Source: Hemileia vastatrix
Lineage: Eukaryota > Basidiomycota > Pucciniomycetes > Pucciniales > Zaghouaniaceae
NCBI GenBank assembly: GCA_030280995.1
Contig: JASXTE010000005.1
Location: 3,224,501-3,288,500 of the forward strand
Length of the DNA stretch: 64,000 bases
Direction: 5' to 3'
This document shows positions 54,149 through 64,000 of the stretch, in pieces. The notes under the pieces were generated by a model, which ran no database searches, was not told the DNA's origin, and worked only from the letters and a program-made list of their open reading frames with translations. Position 1 is the stretch's first letter. The number at the start of each line of letters is the position of its first letter. The position numbers and the translations under genes were made by a program.

Positions 54149-54619
54149 TATGTCCCTTTCTAAACTATCCCCATCAGGGATATCTTACTTGGTGCGTTTT
54201 GAATGCAAACACAACACACATTTGAAAACACCACTAATTCTCTAAAGAATAAGTAAAAATTGCTTGAACTCCTTTTTCATCAATCATTCTATCATTCCTC
54301 CCTCAATAGCTAGCTATTTTTCTATTATTCATTTTCTTTTATCTTTAATTTCTTTTTTATTTCATAAAAACTTACCTAGCTGGGGCAAGGAGGAATGAAA
54401 AAATAAAAAAATAATAGGTACAAGTGAGATTAGGCAAGGTGGGAGGGGAAATTAAAGGGACATTAAAAAAGTACCAAAGATAAGTTATTGAGTAAAGGTA
54501 AAATTTCAAGGGAATCAACCAGAATTTATTATGAATTAGGCAATATGGGCAATAATTGGGGAGGGGATTTTAGTTTTCCTTTAGAAATTTCATTATAAAG
54601 CAAAGCAATATATGCTTTT

Positions 54620-56119
54620 TGTCAGGCTAAAGGTCAAGTACAAGGACGTGAACTAGCTTGAATAGTCAGTTGTCTAGAAGATTTTAATGGTCCTATATGA
54701 ATACTGTAGTTTTAATCCACTAAGTTGTAAAATATAATCAAATATAAAGGTCTCAGTAATATAATTCTCACTATTCTTATATATGGCTTACAATCTTTGT
54801 AGTTGGTAGAAAAATAGATTATATAATTCAGATACTATTCAAAAGTCTTATAAAAGTACTAATTGATATGTATTGTAATTGATTTGGTTATATTGGTTAA
54901 ATTGTAATGATAAAGAATGTAGAAACAAGACCCAAAAACCTCCTCCTTTATACACACTGAGTTCCCCAATAAATCCCTTGATATACCATCCAATACACAG
55001 TTAATGACGCCTCAACACAACTAATAGACTTGCCCATCAACATCCCTAGTGACCCATGACAAAATTAGACAAGTAACAACTGCCAAAATACTGTAATAAT
55101 AAGGGAAATCCATCAAAATTAAAGAAAAAGACAAAAAGAGAGTATATGCGTATAAAACAATAATATAAAAGACTAAAGGAGACTTTTTAAGGTTAATAAT
55201 AGCTTAATAATAAGGGGGATTTACTGTATAAATAATGGGGCTAATCCTGACATTATACTACGTGAAATTCCCATTCAAAAATAACCAAAATTGACTGAGA
55301 AACCACCCAAAAACTTAAAAAAGAGTGTGAGATGTGGGGTAACTACATGCAGTTCTTGGCAGGCGCTTGCACGGGTAAATCCTCGACTAAAATTAGGCGA
55401 ATTTAAGCGTGGTGATGAAATAAAGTGCCAAGAGTGAGGTTATTAATGAAATTAGTGCATATAAACAAGGTCAATGCATTATTAATTAAGCTAGGACACT
55501 AAATAAGCGCCTGTTGCCTATTTTAGTGTGTTTCCCCACAGTGGGCGTAGAATGTGGGGTAATTATAGTGTGAAAAAGCTAACTTTGCTAAAAATGAAGC
55601 CATTCACACGGGAAAAAAGCAGGCAGTATGTGGCCAGTACACAGAAGCCATTTCTGGCATAAAAAACACCAAATTTGAAAAGTGTTATTTTTATGCATTT
55701 AAATAGCCAAATCAATAGTTCTAAATGAGCCCAATTGATCTATCAAAGCGCAATTTTGATATTCTCAATTTTATAGCGCATATAGTCAACTTTTAAGTGA
55801 AATAAAGCACATTTCTTGTTTTTTGCATAAAACAATGAATATAACAGCTTTAAGTGTACTTAAAAATTATGTAGCCTTATACTTAAGGTTCTTAAGATTA
55901 CCCTAACATATTCCAACTTAATATTAAGTACATAAGACCTATAAAAGGTGGATATATGCGTGTATATAAGGTGTTATAATGGCATTTTTTGTGTATTATC
56001 ATAATTTTACTTATGTATACTATTTGTGTACTCTTATTTATTGTTCCCATGTATAGTTCATGTGTTTAACATAACTTATAATCACCTTTTACTCAGTCCT
56101 GGAGATATACAGGCTGACA
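54620..56119 (-). mobile_element. Solo LTR (second gypsy LTR family), 1500 bp, CTTTT duplication
   Basis: Plus-strand ends are TGTCAGGCTAAAG and ATACAGGCTGACA, with CTTTT at 54615-54619 and 56120-56124. The minus-strand start TGTCAGCCTGTATATCTCCA resembles the young gypsy LTR start, which suggests minus orientation; the ends are nearly symmetric, so this is not certain. No internal coding. Confidence 0.9.
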
Positions 56120-56124
56120 CTTTT

Positions 56125-56974
56125 CTTCTTTTCCAAAAAAAAAATATTACTTTTTTTTCTGGCTCAGCACTACTCTGGCATAAAATAGCAGTATTTATGT
56201 TTTTTTGAGTGATGCACCCAACAAAAACAAAAATAATCTCACACCAGTACAAAAATTGCACAAAAAAATGACCAGAGAACCAAGAATTATTATTCTTTCT
56301 GTATTTACTGTTCAAGTGAACATCATAATTGTTGTTTGTTTTTTGTGAAATCATGAACCCTTTTCAGCCACCACCAGTGAGCAATGAGAAACAAAAACGC
56401 CAACATAATCTGGACAGACCATAAGAGGCTACTTCTTTCAGACATTAATTATAGAAAAAAAGAAATTACTAAATTACTAAATAGAGAAAACAATAATGAT
56501 TGGCAAATATAAAAAAAAATTATTTTATTTTATTTTTATTTTTTATTTTTATAATTATTTTTTTTACATCTTTTTTTTTATTTTTTTTTACAGATTGCTA
56601 CTTAAAACTACTAACATACTAAAAATACTTGAAAAGAATTAAACAAAATTTCCCAAAAAATATGTGAGCTGAGAAATTAAAATGAGATGAATAATAATAA
56701 GATGAAATATAAAATAATTACAAATGGTATCCCCCAGCCAATTCATGAGCTGATCCCCTGATACCTTACCCAAATCCAAGTGCACCTTAATGTGGATACA
56801 CCTTTAAATAATTTTTAAATGATTTGAAATAAAAATAAATTAAGAATAATAATATAAATAAAGATAAGATGAAATGGATAGAAATTAAATTAAATAATAA
56901 AAAAATGAGATAAAGAAATAAATAAAATAGAATTTCCTGGCCAATTTATCAGCCTTTCCCCATTGAATTTGAGC
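56125..56974. other. AT-rich spacer, no gene seen
   Basis: Long A and T runs (about 56500-56590). Two short related words, CCAGCCAATTCATGAGCTGAT near 56735 and GGCCAATTTATCAGCC near 56939, hint at a worn repeat. Confidence 0.4.
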
Positions 56975-57692
56975 ATTGTAGTAAGTTAAAGGTGCCAGGA
57001 TTGAGGTTATTAATGAAATTAGTGCATATAATAAGGTCAATCCACCTATAATTAAATTAGGGCACTAAAGAAGTGCCTGTCACCTATTTTAGCATGTTTC
57101 CCCAAATTGGGAAAAGAATGTGGGATAATTATAGTGTAAAAAATCTAACTTTGCTAAAAATGAAGCTATTCACATGGGAAAAATTCTGGCAGTATGTGGC
57201 CTGTACACAGAAGCTATTTCTGGCATAAAAAACACCAAATTTGAAAATTGTTATGCTTATGCATTTGAGTAGCCAAATCAATAGTCCTAATTAAGAATAA
57301 TTGATCTTTAAAGGCACAATTTTAATATTACTGAATTTATAGTGCATATATTCAACTTTTAAGTGATTTAAAGTGCATTTCTTGTTTTTCACATAAAACA
57401 ATGAAAACAACAGCTTTAAGTCTACTTAAAAATACTGTAGCATTATATTTAAGGTTCTTATAGTTACCCTAGAATATTAGAACTTAATATTAAGTACATA
57501 AGACCTATATAAGGTGTATATATGCATGTATATAAGGTGTTATAGGTATATATTGTATTTTATCACAATTTTTACTTATGTATACAACTTGTGCAATTTT
57601 ATTTATTGTTTCCATGTATAGTCCATGTCTTTAACATGGTTTATAAGTAATTTTTTCTCAGTCCTAGGGATATCCAGGCTGATAATCACACA
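56975..57692 (-). mobile_element. Partial LTR of the second gypsy family
   Basis: Matches the right half of the solo LTR at 54620-56119 (GAGGTTATTAATGAAATTAGTGC, CAGTATGTGGCC, TATAAGGTGTTATA, GGGATATCCAGGCTGA). It lies about 170 bp beyond the pol stop of the minus-strand gypsy relic and could be its truncated 3' LTR. Confidence 0.7.
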
Positions 57693-57857
57693 ACCAAAAA
57701 AAACAATAAAAAAAATGATAAGTTATACATTTTTTTTATTTTATTTTTCAGGTGTTCAGAAATTCTGTAGCATTAAAGATTAATTCTTTAAAGAAATAAA
57801 ACATAATAAAATATTATGCATACTGTTTTTTAACCCCTCAGCTGCTTGAACAGAGTT

Positions 57858-60800
57858 TTATTTCTGTTTAAATTTTTTAAGAAGGGAGGATAGATTTGTA
57901 ATTTCTTTTTCAGGTATCCATTTATCAAATTCATTTGATTTCCCCTTAGATCATACACCACACAATATGGGGGGCGGACTTGCTAGTGAGTCCGCAACCT
58001 TGGACCCAAACTCACAACAGATTGAACACACATTGAGCTATTGATAAAGGAACCATACAATCAGGAATGAACACCACTCAGCAGAACAGTTTTAGGTGGG
58101 TGTTCAAGTAGAGTTCAGTTTGGGTTCAGTATGAGTTCAGTCTGAGTTCCATCTGAGTTCCATCTCAGTTCAGGTTGAGGACTTGCTAGCAAGTCCACCC
58201 CCTATATTGCGTAGTGATAATAAATACTCAGTTCCTTTCTCTTTAGTATGGATTCTTTTATTGAGTATTTTTTCAATCTTTTCATTTTCCACAATTTCTT
58301 CTGGTTGCTTTTTAGGCCTTCCTCTTCTTTTTGGAAATAAGTAAGGTTCATTTGTATGGTAAGGTTTTAATAATGAGATAGGGAAAACTGGATGGTTCCT
58401 ATCATATGCGGCATATAATATGACTTCCACAGCATTATTACCAACCATTTTGCTTACTGCAAAAGGTCCTACAAAGGGATCCCTCAATTTAACATTACCT
58501 TGTAAGTTAAAATGTAGTGTTGAAATAAGGACTTCATCTCCTTTTTTTAATTCAAATTCTTTACAAGATTTATCCCACCTTTTCTTTTCATATTCAAATT
58601 CTCTTTTGATGCATTCTTCTGCATGCTTTCTACAAATTTTTTGCATATGAATGAATTATTTAGTACCAGGGTGTATATCTAACCTTGGTAATTTATTTAA
58701 ATGATTTAATGGGGCATTTGGTACATATCCCAGCCAGAGTTCAAATAGTTTTTTCTCTGTTAAAGAATGAGTTGTTCTATTATAAGCGAATTCAATTCCA
58801 GGAATTAATGTTACCCAGTCATGTATGGATTTCTCATTGGTTTTGTATTCTGATCCAAAGGCACAATATCTTCTTCTCATGTCTTCCTGGGTCTGTATAA
58901 ATCTCTCAGCCAGCCCATCAGTTTGTGAATGGTGTGCTGTAGATAATTTCAATTGAAATCCTGATACTTCTATCAAAGATGTCTAGAACTCTGAAGTAAC
59001 TTTAGGGTCTCTGTCAGAGATTATAGCTTTGGGGAACCCAGCAGTACTCATCATTTGAGTCCACCATAGTAATGACAAGTCTTTTGAAGATATCTCTATA
59101 TAGGTAGGGATAAATTTACACATTTTTGATAGTATATCCATAATTACCCAGCAAGAATTAAAACCTTCTTTTCCTGATGATTGCAAGAAAGTGACAACTA
59201 CTATGTTTATAATTTCCCATGGAGACTTTGGCTGCTCTATTTGTTGTAACAACCCAGCTCTCTTCCTATTCAATCTTTTAGCTTTTTGACAAGAGTCACA
59301 TGTGTCAATGTATTTTTGTACATCTTTTTTCATGTTTACCCACCAGGCTGTATTTTTAGTTCTAGTTAATGTTTTTTTTAAATTTAAATGACCAGCTAAG
59401 ATGTCACCACAAGTACTTAACATCAACTCTTTAATAGAATGTGGTTTAACTATTACATTACATAGTTTTTTTCTGTAATATATGTATCCATCTTCAATTG
59501 ACAGTTTACCTTTTTCCAATGCATTTTTATACTTTGGAGGTAAGATATTAATTAATGCACTCATAGAGGCATTTGTTGGATCATTTAATATGGTAGATAA
59601 TTTAGACAAATCTTTATCAGATGAATAATTTTCTAATATAGTTTTCATAAATTCTTCCTCCAAATCAACTATATAAATCTCAAATATATGTATGACCTTA
59701 TTTTCAGGCACATAAGCTGGGTTGTCAGTATCATTTGGCAAAGGACTTCTGGATAATATATCCACATTAGAATGCAATGTTCCTACTCTATGGTTGATTT
59801 TCATTCTACCTCTGTACTCTTGTACAGCTAGTTTCCATATAAACATGTGCCTATTACGTGGTTTCATGTTTAGTCATGATTTTACTCCACTGAAATCTGT
59901 TATTAATTCAAACTTCTGGTATTCCAGATAGTAATGAAGTTTCTCCAGCGCCCATACAACGGCTAAACATTCCATTTGGGTTGCACCATACCTTAACTCT
60001 GTTTTTCTTAAGGTTCTGGATATATAACAGATAACTACTTCAGATAATTTACCATTTTTTATCTGTTTTTTCTGAAAGCAGCACCCTACCCTGTATAGCT
60101 TGCATCAGTATACAAGATAAAAGGGAGGTTAAAATATGGAAGTCCCAATATTGTAGCTGGCATGAAACATTCCTTTAATTTATCAAAGGCATTTTGTCTT
60201 TCATTATTCCAAATGAAAGCCTAATTTTTCCTGATTAATGTTGTTAAAGAAGCTGAAATGAATTGATATTTTTATATATACTGCCTATAATATCCACACA
60301 TACCAAGAAAACTTTGAACATCTTTTAAATTTTTAGGTATACTAATGTTTTTATTTCTGCCACTTTATTCTGGTCAACACAAATGTTTAATACAGATACA
60401 ACATGTCCAAGTACTTTCAAGGATTGAAACCAAAATTTACAATTCTTTAATGCAATTTTTATATTAATTTCATCCATTTTTTGAAATACTCTTTTCAGGT
60501 GATTTAAATGCTCATCATGATTTTTTGAAAACACTATGATGTGATCAATGTAAACTAAAAGCAATCCATCAACCGTTTCCTGATGAAAAACACTATCCAT
60601 CAATTTTTGGAAGACTGAAGGAACATTCTCACATATTTATATATCCCCATGTGTGTGGTTATGAGTAAGAAATTCTGAGAATTATTTTCTACAGGAATCT
60701 GGTGGTAAAATTTGTTTCCATCCAGACAGGAAATATATTTTGCAAATTGTAAAGTAGCATCAATAGAAGCTATTATTGTTAGAGGGTAAATATCATCTAC

Positions 60801-61100
60801 AGTGAATGTATTCAGAGCTCTTTAATCAACACAAAATCTTACCTTTTCTTTTCCATAAGAGATTAAAACTGGTGAAATAACACAATACTTAGGTAATGTG
60901 TCTAATTTTTCAAGAATACCCATTTCTAAAAAAATTTGAATTTTGTCTTCAATGTCTTTCCTTTTTGCAGGAGAAGCTGGGTAAGGTTTCTTTTTCAAGC
61001 TGCCAGGAATATCATCCAAATCAAAACTTAAAGAGATTTTCATCTCATGGTCTTTGAACAATCCTAGTTCATTTTAACCATGAGCAAATGCCATAGGATA
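57858..61100 (-). pseudogene. Decayed gypsy pol (minus strand)
   Basis: Related to the pol at 16337-19174 but broken by many stops and frameshifts. Recognisable parts, from 61061 down: SLKKKPYPASPAKRKDIE and PKYCVISPVL; CLDGNK; an RT box reading YIDH instead of YIDD (about 60560); RNase H pieces; the H-H-C-C zinc region with CDSCQKAK (about 59290); an integrase first-Asp site reading INIVVVTF, so the Asp is gone; SDRDPKVTSEF; HHSQTDGLAERF; and KGTEYLL of the chromodomain. A 261-bp MITE then interrupts the gene, and the chromodomain end (FDKWIPEKEI) resumes at 57860-57952. Stop at 57858-57860. Confidence 0.88.
57956..58216. mobile_element. MITE (CACCACACAATAT family), 261 bp, ATA duplication, inside a chromodomain
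   Basis: Ends CACCACACAATATGGGGGGC and CCCCCTATATTGCGTAGTG, with ATA at 57953-57955 and 58217-58219. Disregarding it and one ATA, the chromodomain alignment to the intact element is continuous to the codon, which confirms the boundaries. The interior repeats GAGTTC-type words. Confidence 0.95.
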
Positions 61101-61437
61101 AGAATTTTTCAATCTCAAAATATTGTTTTCTTCAATTTAAGAGAGTTGAGGACTGAAAGAGGCTTTTTGGATTTCATTTTCCAATTCTACCACTTAAGAG
61201 GTGGCTCTTCCACCTTAGAGTTGTTCTTCTTTAGGAGAAATGGAATAAACTAAATTTTCAGAGCAAAGATTGAATTTTCATTTCCCATTCATGCCTATAG
61301 TGAAGCAACTATTTGAAAGCACTAGTTTGATGCCAAATTTGGTCAATAACTCATTTCAAATAATAAACAAATCACTACAATTATTATAATCTATTACTAA
61401 AAATTCACATACTGCTTGTACATATCCATTATTATAT

Positions 61438-63194
61438 TTAAAGAATACAGAAGTTTTTTATTTTCCAATTGGATGTAATATTGAACCAAAACCCCTCCAG
61501 TTCTCTGTATACTGGTTCCAGTTTCTCTTTATACTTTCTATCAAGTTCTATTAATGTGTTAATAGAAACTACACTACCTGCAGCCCCAGTTTCAAGAATG
61601 GATTCATTTCTTTTACACATATAATAAAAGGTACTCTAATAGGTGTTATTTTGTAAGTATCATGAGTTACATCTTTAATTATTTCAGCTCCACAATGGAA
61701 GTTAAAGATGTATCTGTATGAGGTATTGCATCACTCAGGTACATGATATCCTTTTCTAATACATATATCTAATTTTCATCATCACTGTAAGAAATGTTAC
61801 TTTTACAATCCTCACTAGATTCCTCCTTTTCATCTTTGTGATTACTTTGTTCAGAATCTTGTGAGTTTTCAATAACATTTATTCTTTTCTTACAAGTATG
61901 ACCTTTAGCCCAAGGTTCATTACATTTGTAGCAAGTGTTACATACTTGTCTTTTAGGGAAAAGGGGAGCTGAAGGTTTTTCTTCTTCACTGGTAGCTTAT
62001 TTGTAATAGGTTTTAACACCTTAACATTTTGCTTGAAATTATTATACCTGGTTTCATATTTATGGTTCAATAATATTTTATTGCATATATTAATAAACCC
62101 AGAAGTATCTCTAATGGTTTCAGTTCTAGCTACAATAGTGTCTCTGAATGATATAGGCAATTTATATATTATTTTTTCTTTCCACTCATCATAATCCATT
62201 TTTGGATCCATGGCTTTCATGATTTTTATTAAATTAATTAAAAATATCATTGGTTTATCCCCAGAATTTGGATTATATTTTGCTTTCTCATACAATCTTT
62301 ATGACTGATTCTAAATTTTGGATAACCAAATTGCCTTTCAATTAGTGCCTTCCATTCCTTCCAGGAGTAGTTAATTCCCTCATTCAATACAGATTCAAAC
62401 CATAATAAGGCCAAATCTGTAAATAAAGATATCAGTTTCAATGTAATTTCTTCATCAGGTAACTGGTATGAAAATTTTAAGTCATCAATTCCCTAAATAA
62501 ATTTTTTCCAATCAGACTTTGAATCCCCATCAAAAGAAGGGTACTGATCTAACTTAGGCCAGTTCTTTTGGTTAGTATTTGCTTCCCTAAACTGAGGAAT
62601 ATTAAGTAATTCACTTACTTTGGAAAGATGATCATTTATTTCATCTTTTACTGATTTTATATTCTCAGAGCCCATGACACTATTTTCATGTTTACTCATT
62701 GGTTTATCATATGAATGTTTTATATATACTGGTATTATTTCCACATAGGATATGTTTTCCTTTACTTTATCATTATTTTTCAAATTGTTAGCTACTTCAA
62801 TTTCCACTCTTTGTAACCTATCTTTTAGTACAGGAACATGGGTTAAAGTATCATTCACATTTGATAAGACAATTTTACACATCCCTCTATGGTAGCCATA
62901 ATATTCTGAGAATGTTTTAGTTTATCTTTTAAATTCTTAATCTCATAATTTAATCTTTTATTTTCATTTATTAATTCATTATTTGAATTTTTAATGATTT
63001 AATCTATTGGCTGTGGTACTCAATGATTGTGTAAGGTTTAATAATACACTTTCTGTATTATTGTTTGACTCTTTAGAGAATTCTTCCAATTTTTCAATTC
63101 TTAATAACAATTTTCTAATGATTTTTGATTCCATTGGATTCTCTTTTTTTCTGTTTTTCTGTGTCCAACTCAGAAGACTCATCATCAGGCTCAA
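61438..63194 (-). pseudogene. Decayed gypsy gag and protease (minus strand)
   Basis: From 63194 down: a Lys/Glu-rich coiled-coil part (63194-62991); a part ending NQKNWPKLDQYPSFDGDSKS (62882-62493); the gag core with LWFESVLNEG, FGYPKFRI and LPISFRDTIVARTE (62441-61879); a variant zinc knuckle near 61900; and a protease remnant whose active motif reads LETGAAGSVVS, with Glu in place of the catalytic Asp. Multiple frameshifts. Confidence 0.85.
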
Positions 63195-63528
63195 AATTTA
63201 CTTCATTTGGTTCCATTTTAATATGACTAGTATTATCCTGGTGATCAATAAAACTATGTACATTGTCATCATGTAAAGAAAAATTTAAATTTTATTTTCA
63301 AATGAATAATTTTTTAATTTTTATCAATTATATCCAATAAATCTCTATCAATTTCATTACCCATGAGTAATTCATTGATAGTGTCATATAATTGATCATG
63401 AGAAGATGTATGACTTACAAAGGCCTTACTCCACTTCCCCTTCCTCTCTTTCCCTTTCTCCTGTAAGTGTGACTACTGGATCCCTGCTGTATAGGGTTGT
63501 TGTAATTCTGGGCAAACCAGTCCCAGTT

Positions 63529-63873
63529 TCATTTTCTGACTGTGATATTTTGATCCTCTTCTTGGGCTAGATGTGCTGCTGTTGCCACTGTGGAACTTTT
63601 TGATACAACAGTTGTTGGTTGAGCCTTTAGTCCCACTAGAGCTTGGTTGACTTCTTTAAAACCCTGTGTGGCTCTTTTCTCCAGATTGTTCATCTGGTCT
63701 ACTATATTGTTGACTCTTATTATTAGGGTGTTTAGAAGAGGGGATAGGGAGTAAATTTGATCTTGAAAAGTATTTTTTGTTTTATTTATTGATACTTGTT
63801 TTAAAAGTCTTTCACTTTCCTCCAGAGACATCTGTGGAGTTTTGCTGTTGGTGGGAGAATCCTGGCCCTCCAT
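63529..63873 (-). pseudogene. Coiled-coil upstream frame of the minus-strand gypsy relic
   Basis: A 114-codon frame starting MEGQDSPTNSKTPQMS and containing a heptad-like region (QIYSLSPLLNTLIIRVNNI, NNLEKRATQGFKEVNQAL). Downstream, in another frame, come NWDWFAQNYNNPIQQ-like and RRKGKERKGKW residues comparable to KWDYLMSHYQQNVQ and RRKKAQ of the overlapping frame at 13098-13688. It appears to be the counterpart of that frame. The element runs off the window to the right. Confidence 0.5.
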
Positions 63874-64000
63874 TTGAACATCCTGTAACAGTTCTTTCAG
63901 CTCTAGGTATTAAGTTATAAGTTTTTGCCTTATTAATAACAACATCATTGTTTTTTTCACACATTTTTACATGGAATTTAAATCAAAAAAATGAAATATG

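Larger units (their letters stand above)
49950..54194. mobile_element. Small TIR element carrying a solo LTR and a MITE
   Basis: CACCAAGTAAGGTATCCCTG at 49950 and its inverted partner ending CTTACTTGGTG at 54194 are joined by further inverted similarity (GATGGGGATA, GGGACATA). Net of the nested solo LTR (50086-53057) and MITE (53262-54148) it is about 385 bp. No flanking duplication was found. Confidence 0.6.

Noticed and set aside
1..64000. rRNA genes, complete tRNA genes, CRISPR arrays, bacterial operons or ribosome binding sites
   Set aside because: None seen. The window is eukaryotic in style (introns, LTR elements), so bacterial-type features are not expected.

Overview
The window looks like transposon-packed DNA of a filamentous basidiomycete, most likely a rust fungus (Pucciniales; Austropuccinia or Puccinia type). 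Reasons: the only recognisable host gene has ten short GT-AG introns. The rest is AT-rich sequence made of chromodomain Ty3/gypsy elements, a Ty1/copia element, two-gene PIF/Harbinger-like elements (transposase plus Myb/SANT-like partner) and MITEs, stacked inside each other. The taxon is inference; no rRNA, tRNA or marker gene fixes it.

Left third (1-23370). A decayed gypsy pol 3' end with its LTR (1-2085) is followed by palindromic low-complexity DNA and by a decayed, truncated gag on the minus strand (4015-5306). A degenerate Harbinger-type element follows: the Myb/SANT-like partner gene (5681-7050, +) and the transposase (20891 down to 10560, -) converge, and between them lie hairpin-bearing repeats and a Tet-like 2OG-Fe(II) oxygenase pseudogene. 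A complete, young gypsy element (11187-20349; two 1141-bp LTRs, 5-bp duplication GAAAC) has split the transposase inside its catalytic region. An older gypsy LTR plus leader lies beyond it on the minus strand (about 21300-23368).

Middle (23370-39260). This is the most gene-like stretch. A group II PLP-dependent (aromatic L-amino-acid type) decarboxylase runs from 29627 to 37731 on the plus strand. Eleven exons sum to exactly 629 codons. A complete, apparently very recent Ty1/copia element (30120-35629; two 702-bp LTRs, duplication AGAAT) sits antisense in it. The duplicated target is the 3' splice junction of intron 4, so an AG acceptor survives on both sides. Three copies of a 200-bp MITE family (two here, one near 51.8 kb) have clear 3-bp duplications.

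Right third (39260-64000). A 10.5-kb foldback element (39261-49780, TTA duplication) has arms of about 1.6-1.7 kb. It contains a second Harbinger-type element (40891-44741) with a truncated transposase and a nearly intact, intron-containing partner gene, and also a solo gypsy LTR (46757-47965, CCTGC duplication). Next is a nest of a small TIR element, a solo LTR with two insertions, and an 887-bp MITE (49950-54194). Another solo LTR follows (54620-56119, CTTTT duplication). Last is a decayed gypsy element on the minus strand (57858 to the window end) whose chromodomain is split by a 261-bp MITE.

The insertions give a relative history. The old gypsy copies and the foldback element came first, then the Harbinger elements and MITEs, then the young gypsy and copia copies. 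The main points to follow up are: a conserved overlapping reading frame in the gypsy gag region; a copia insertion straddling a splice acceptor; hairpin repeats placed between convergent Harbinger genes, one hairpin unit being shared with an unrelated MITE; and a dioxygenase relic inside a Harbinger element.
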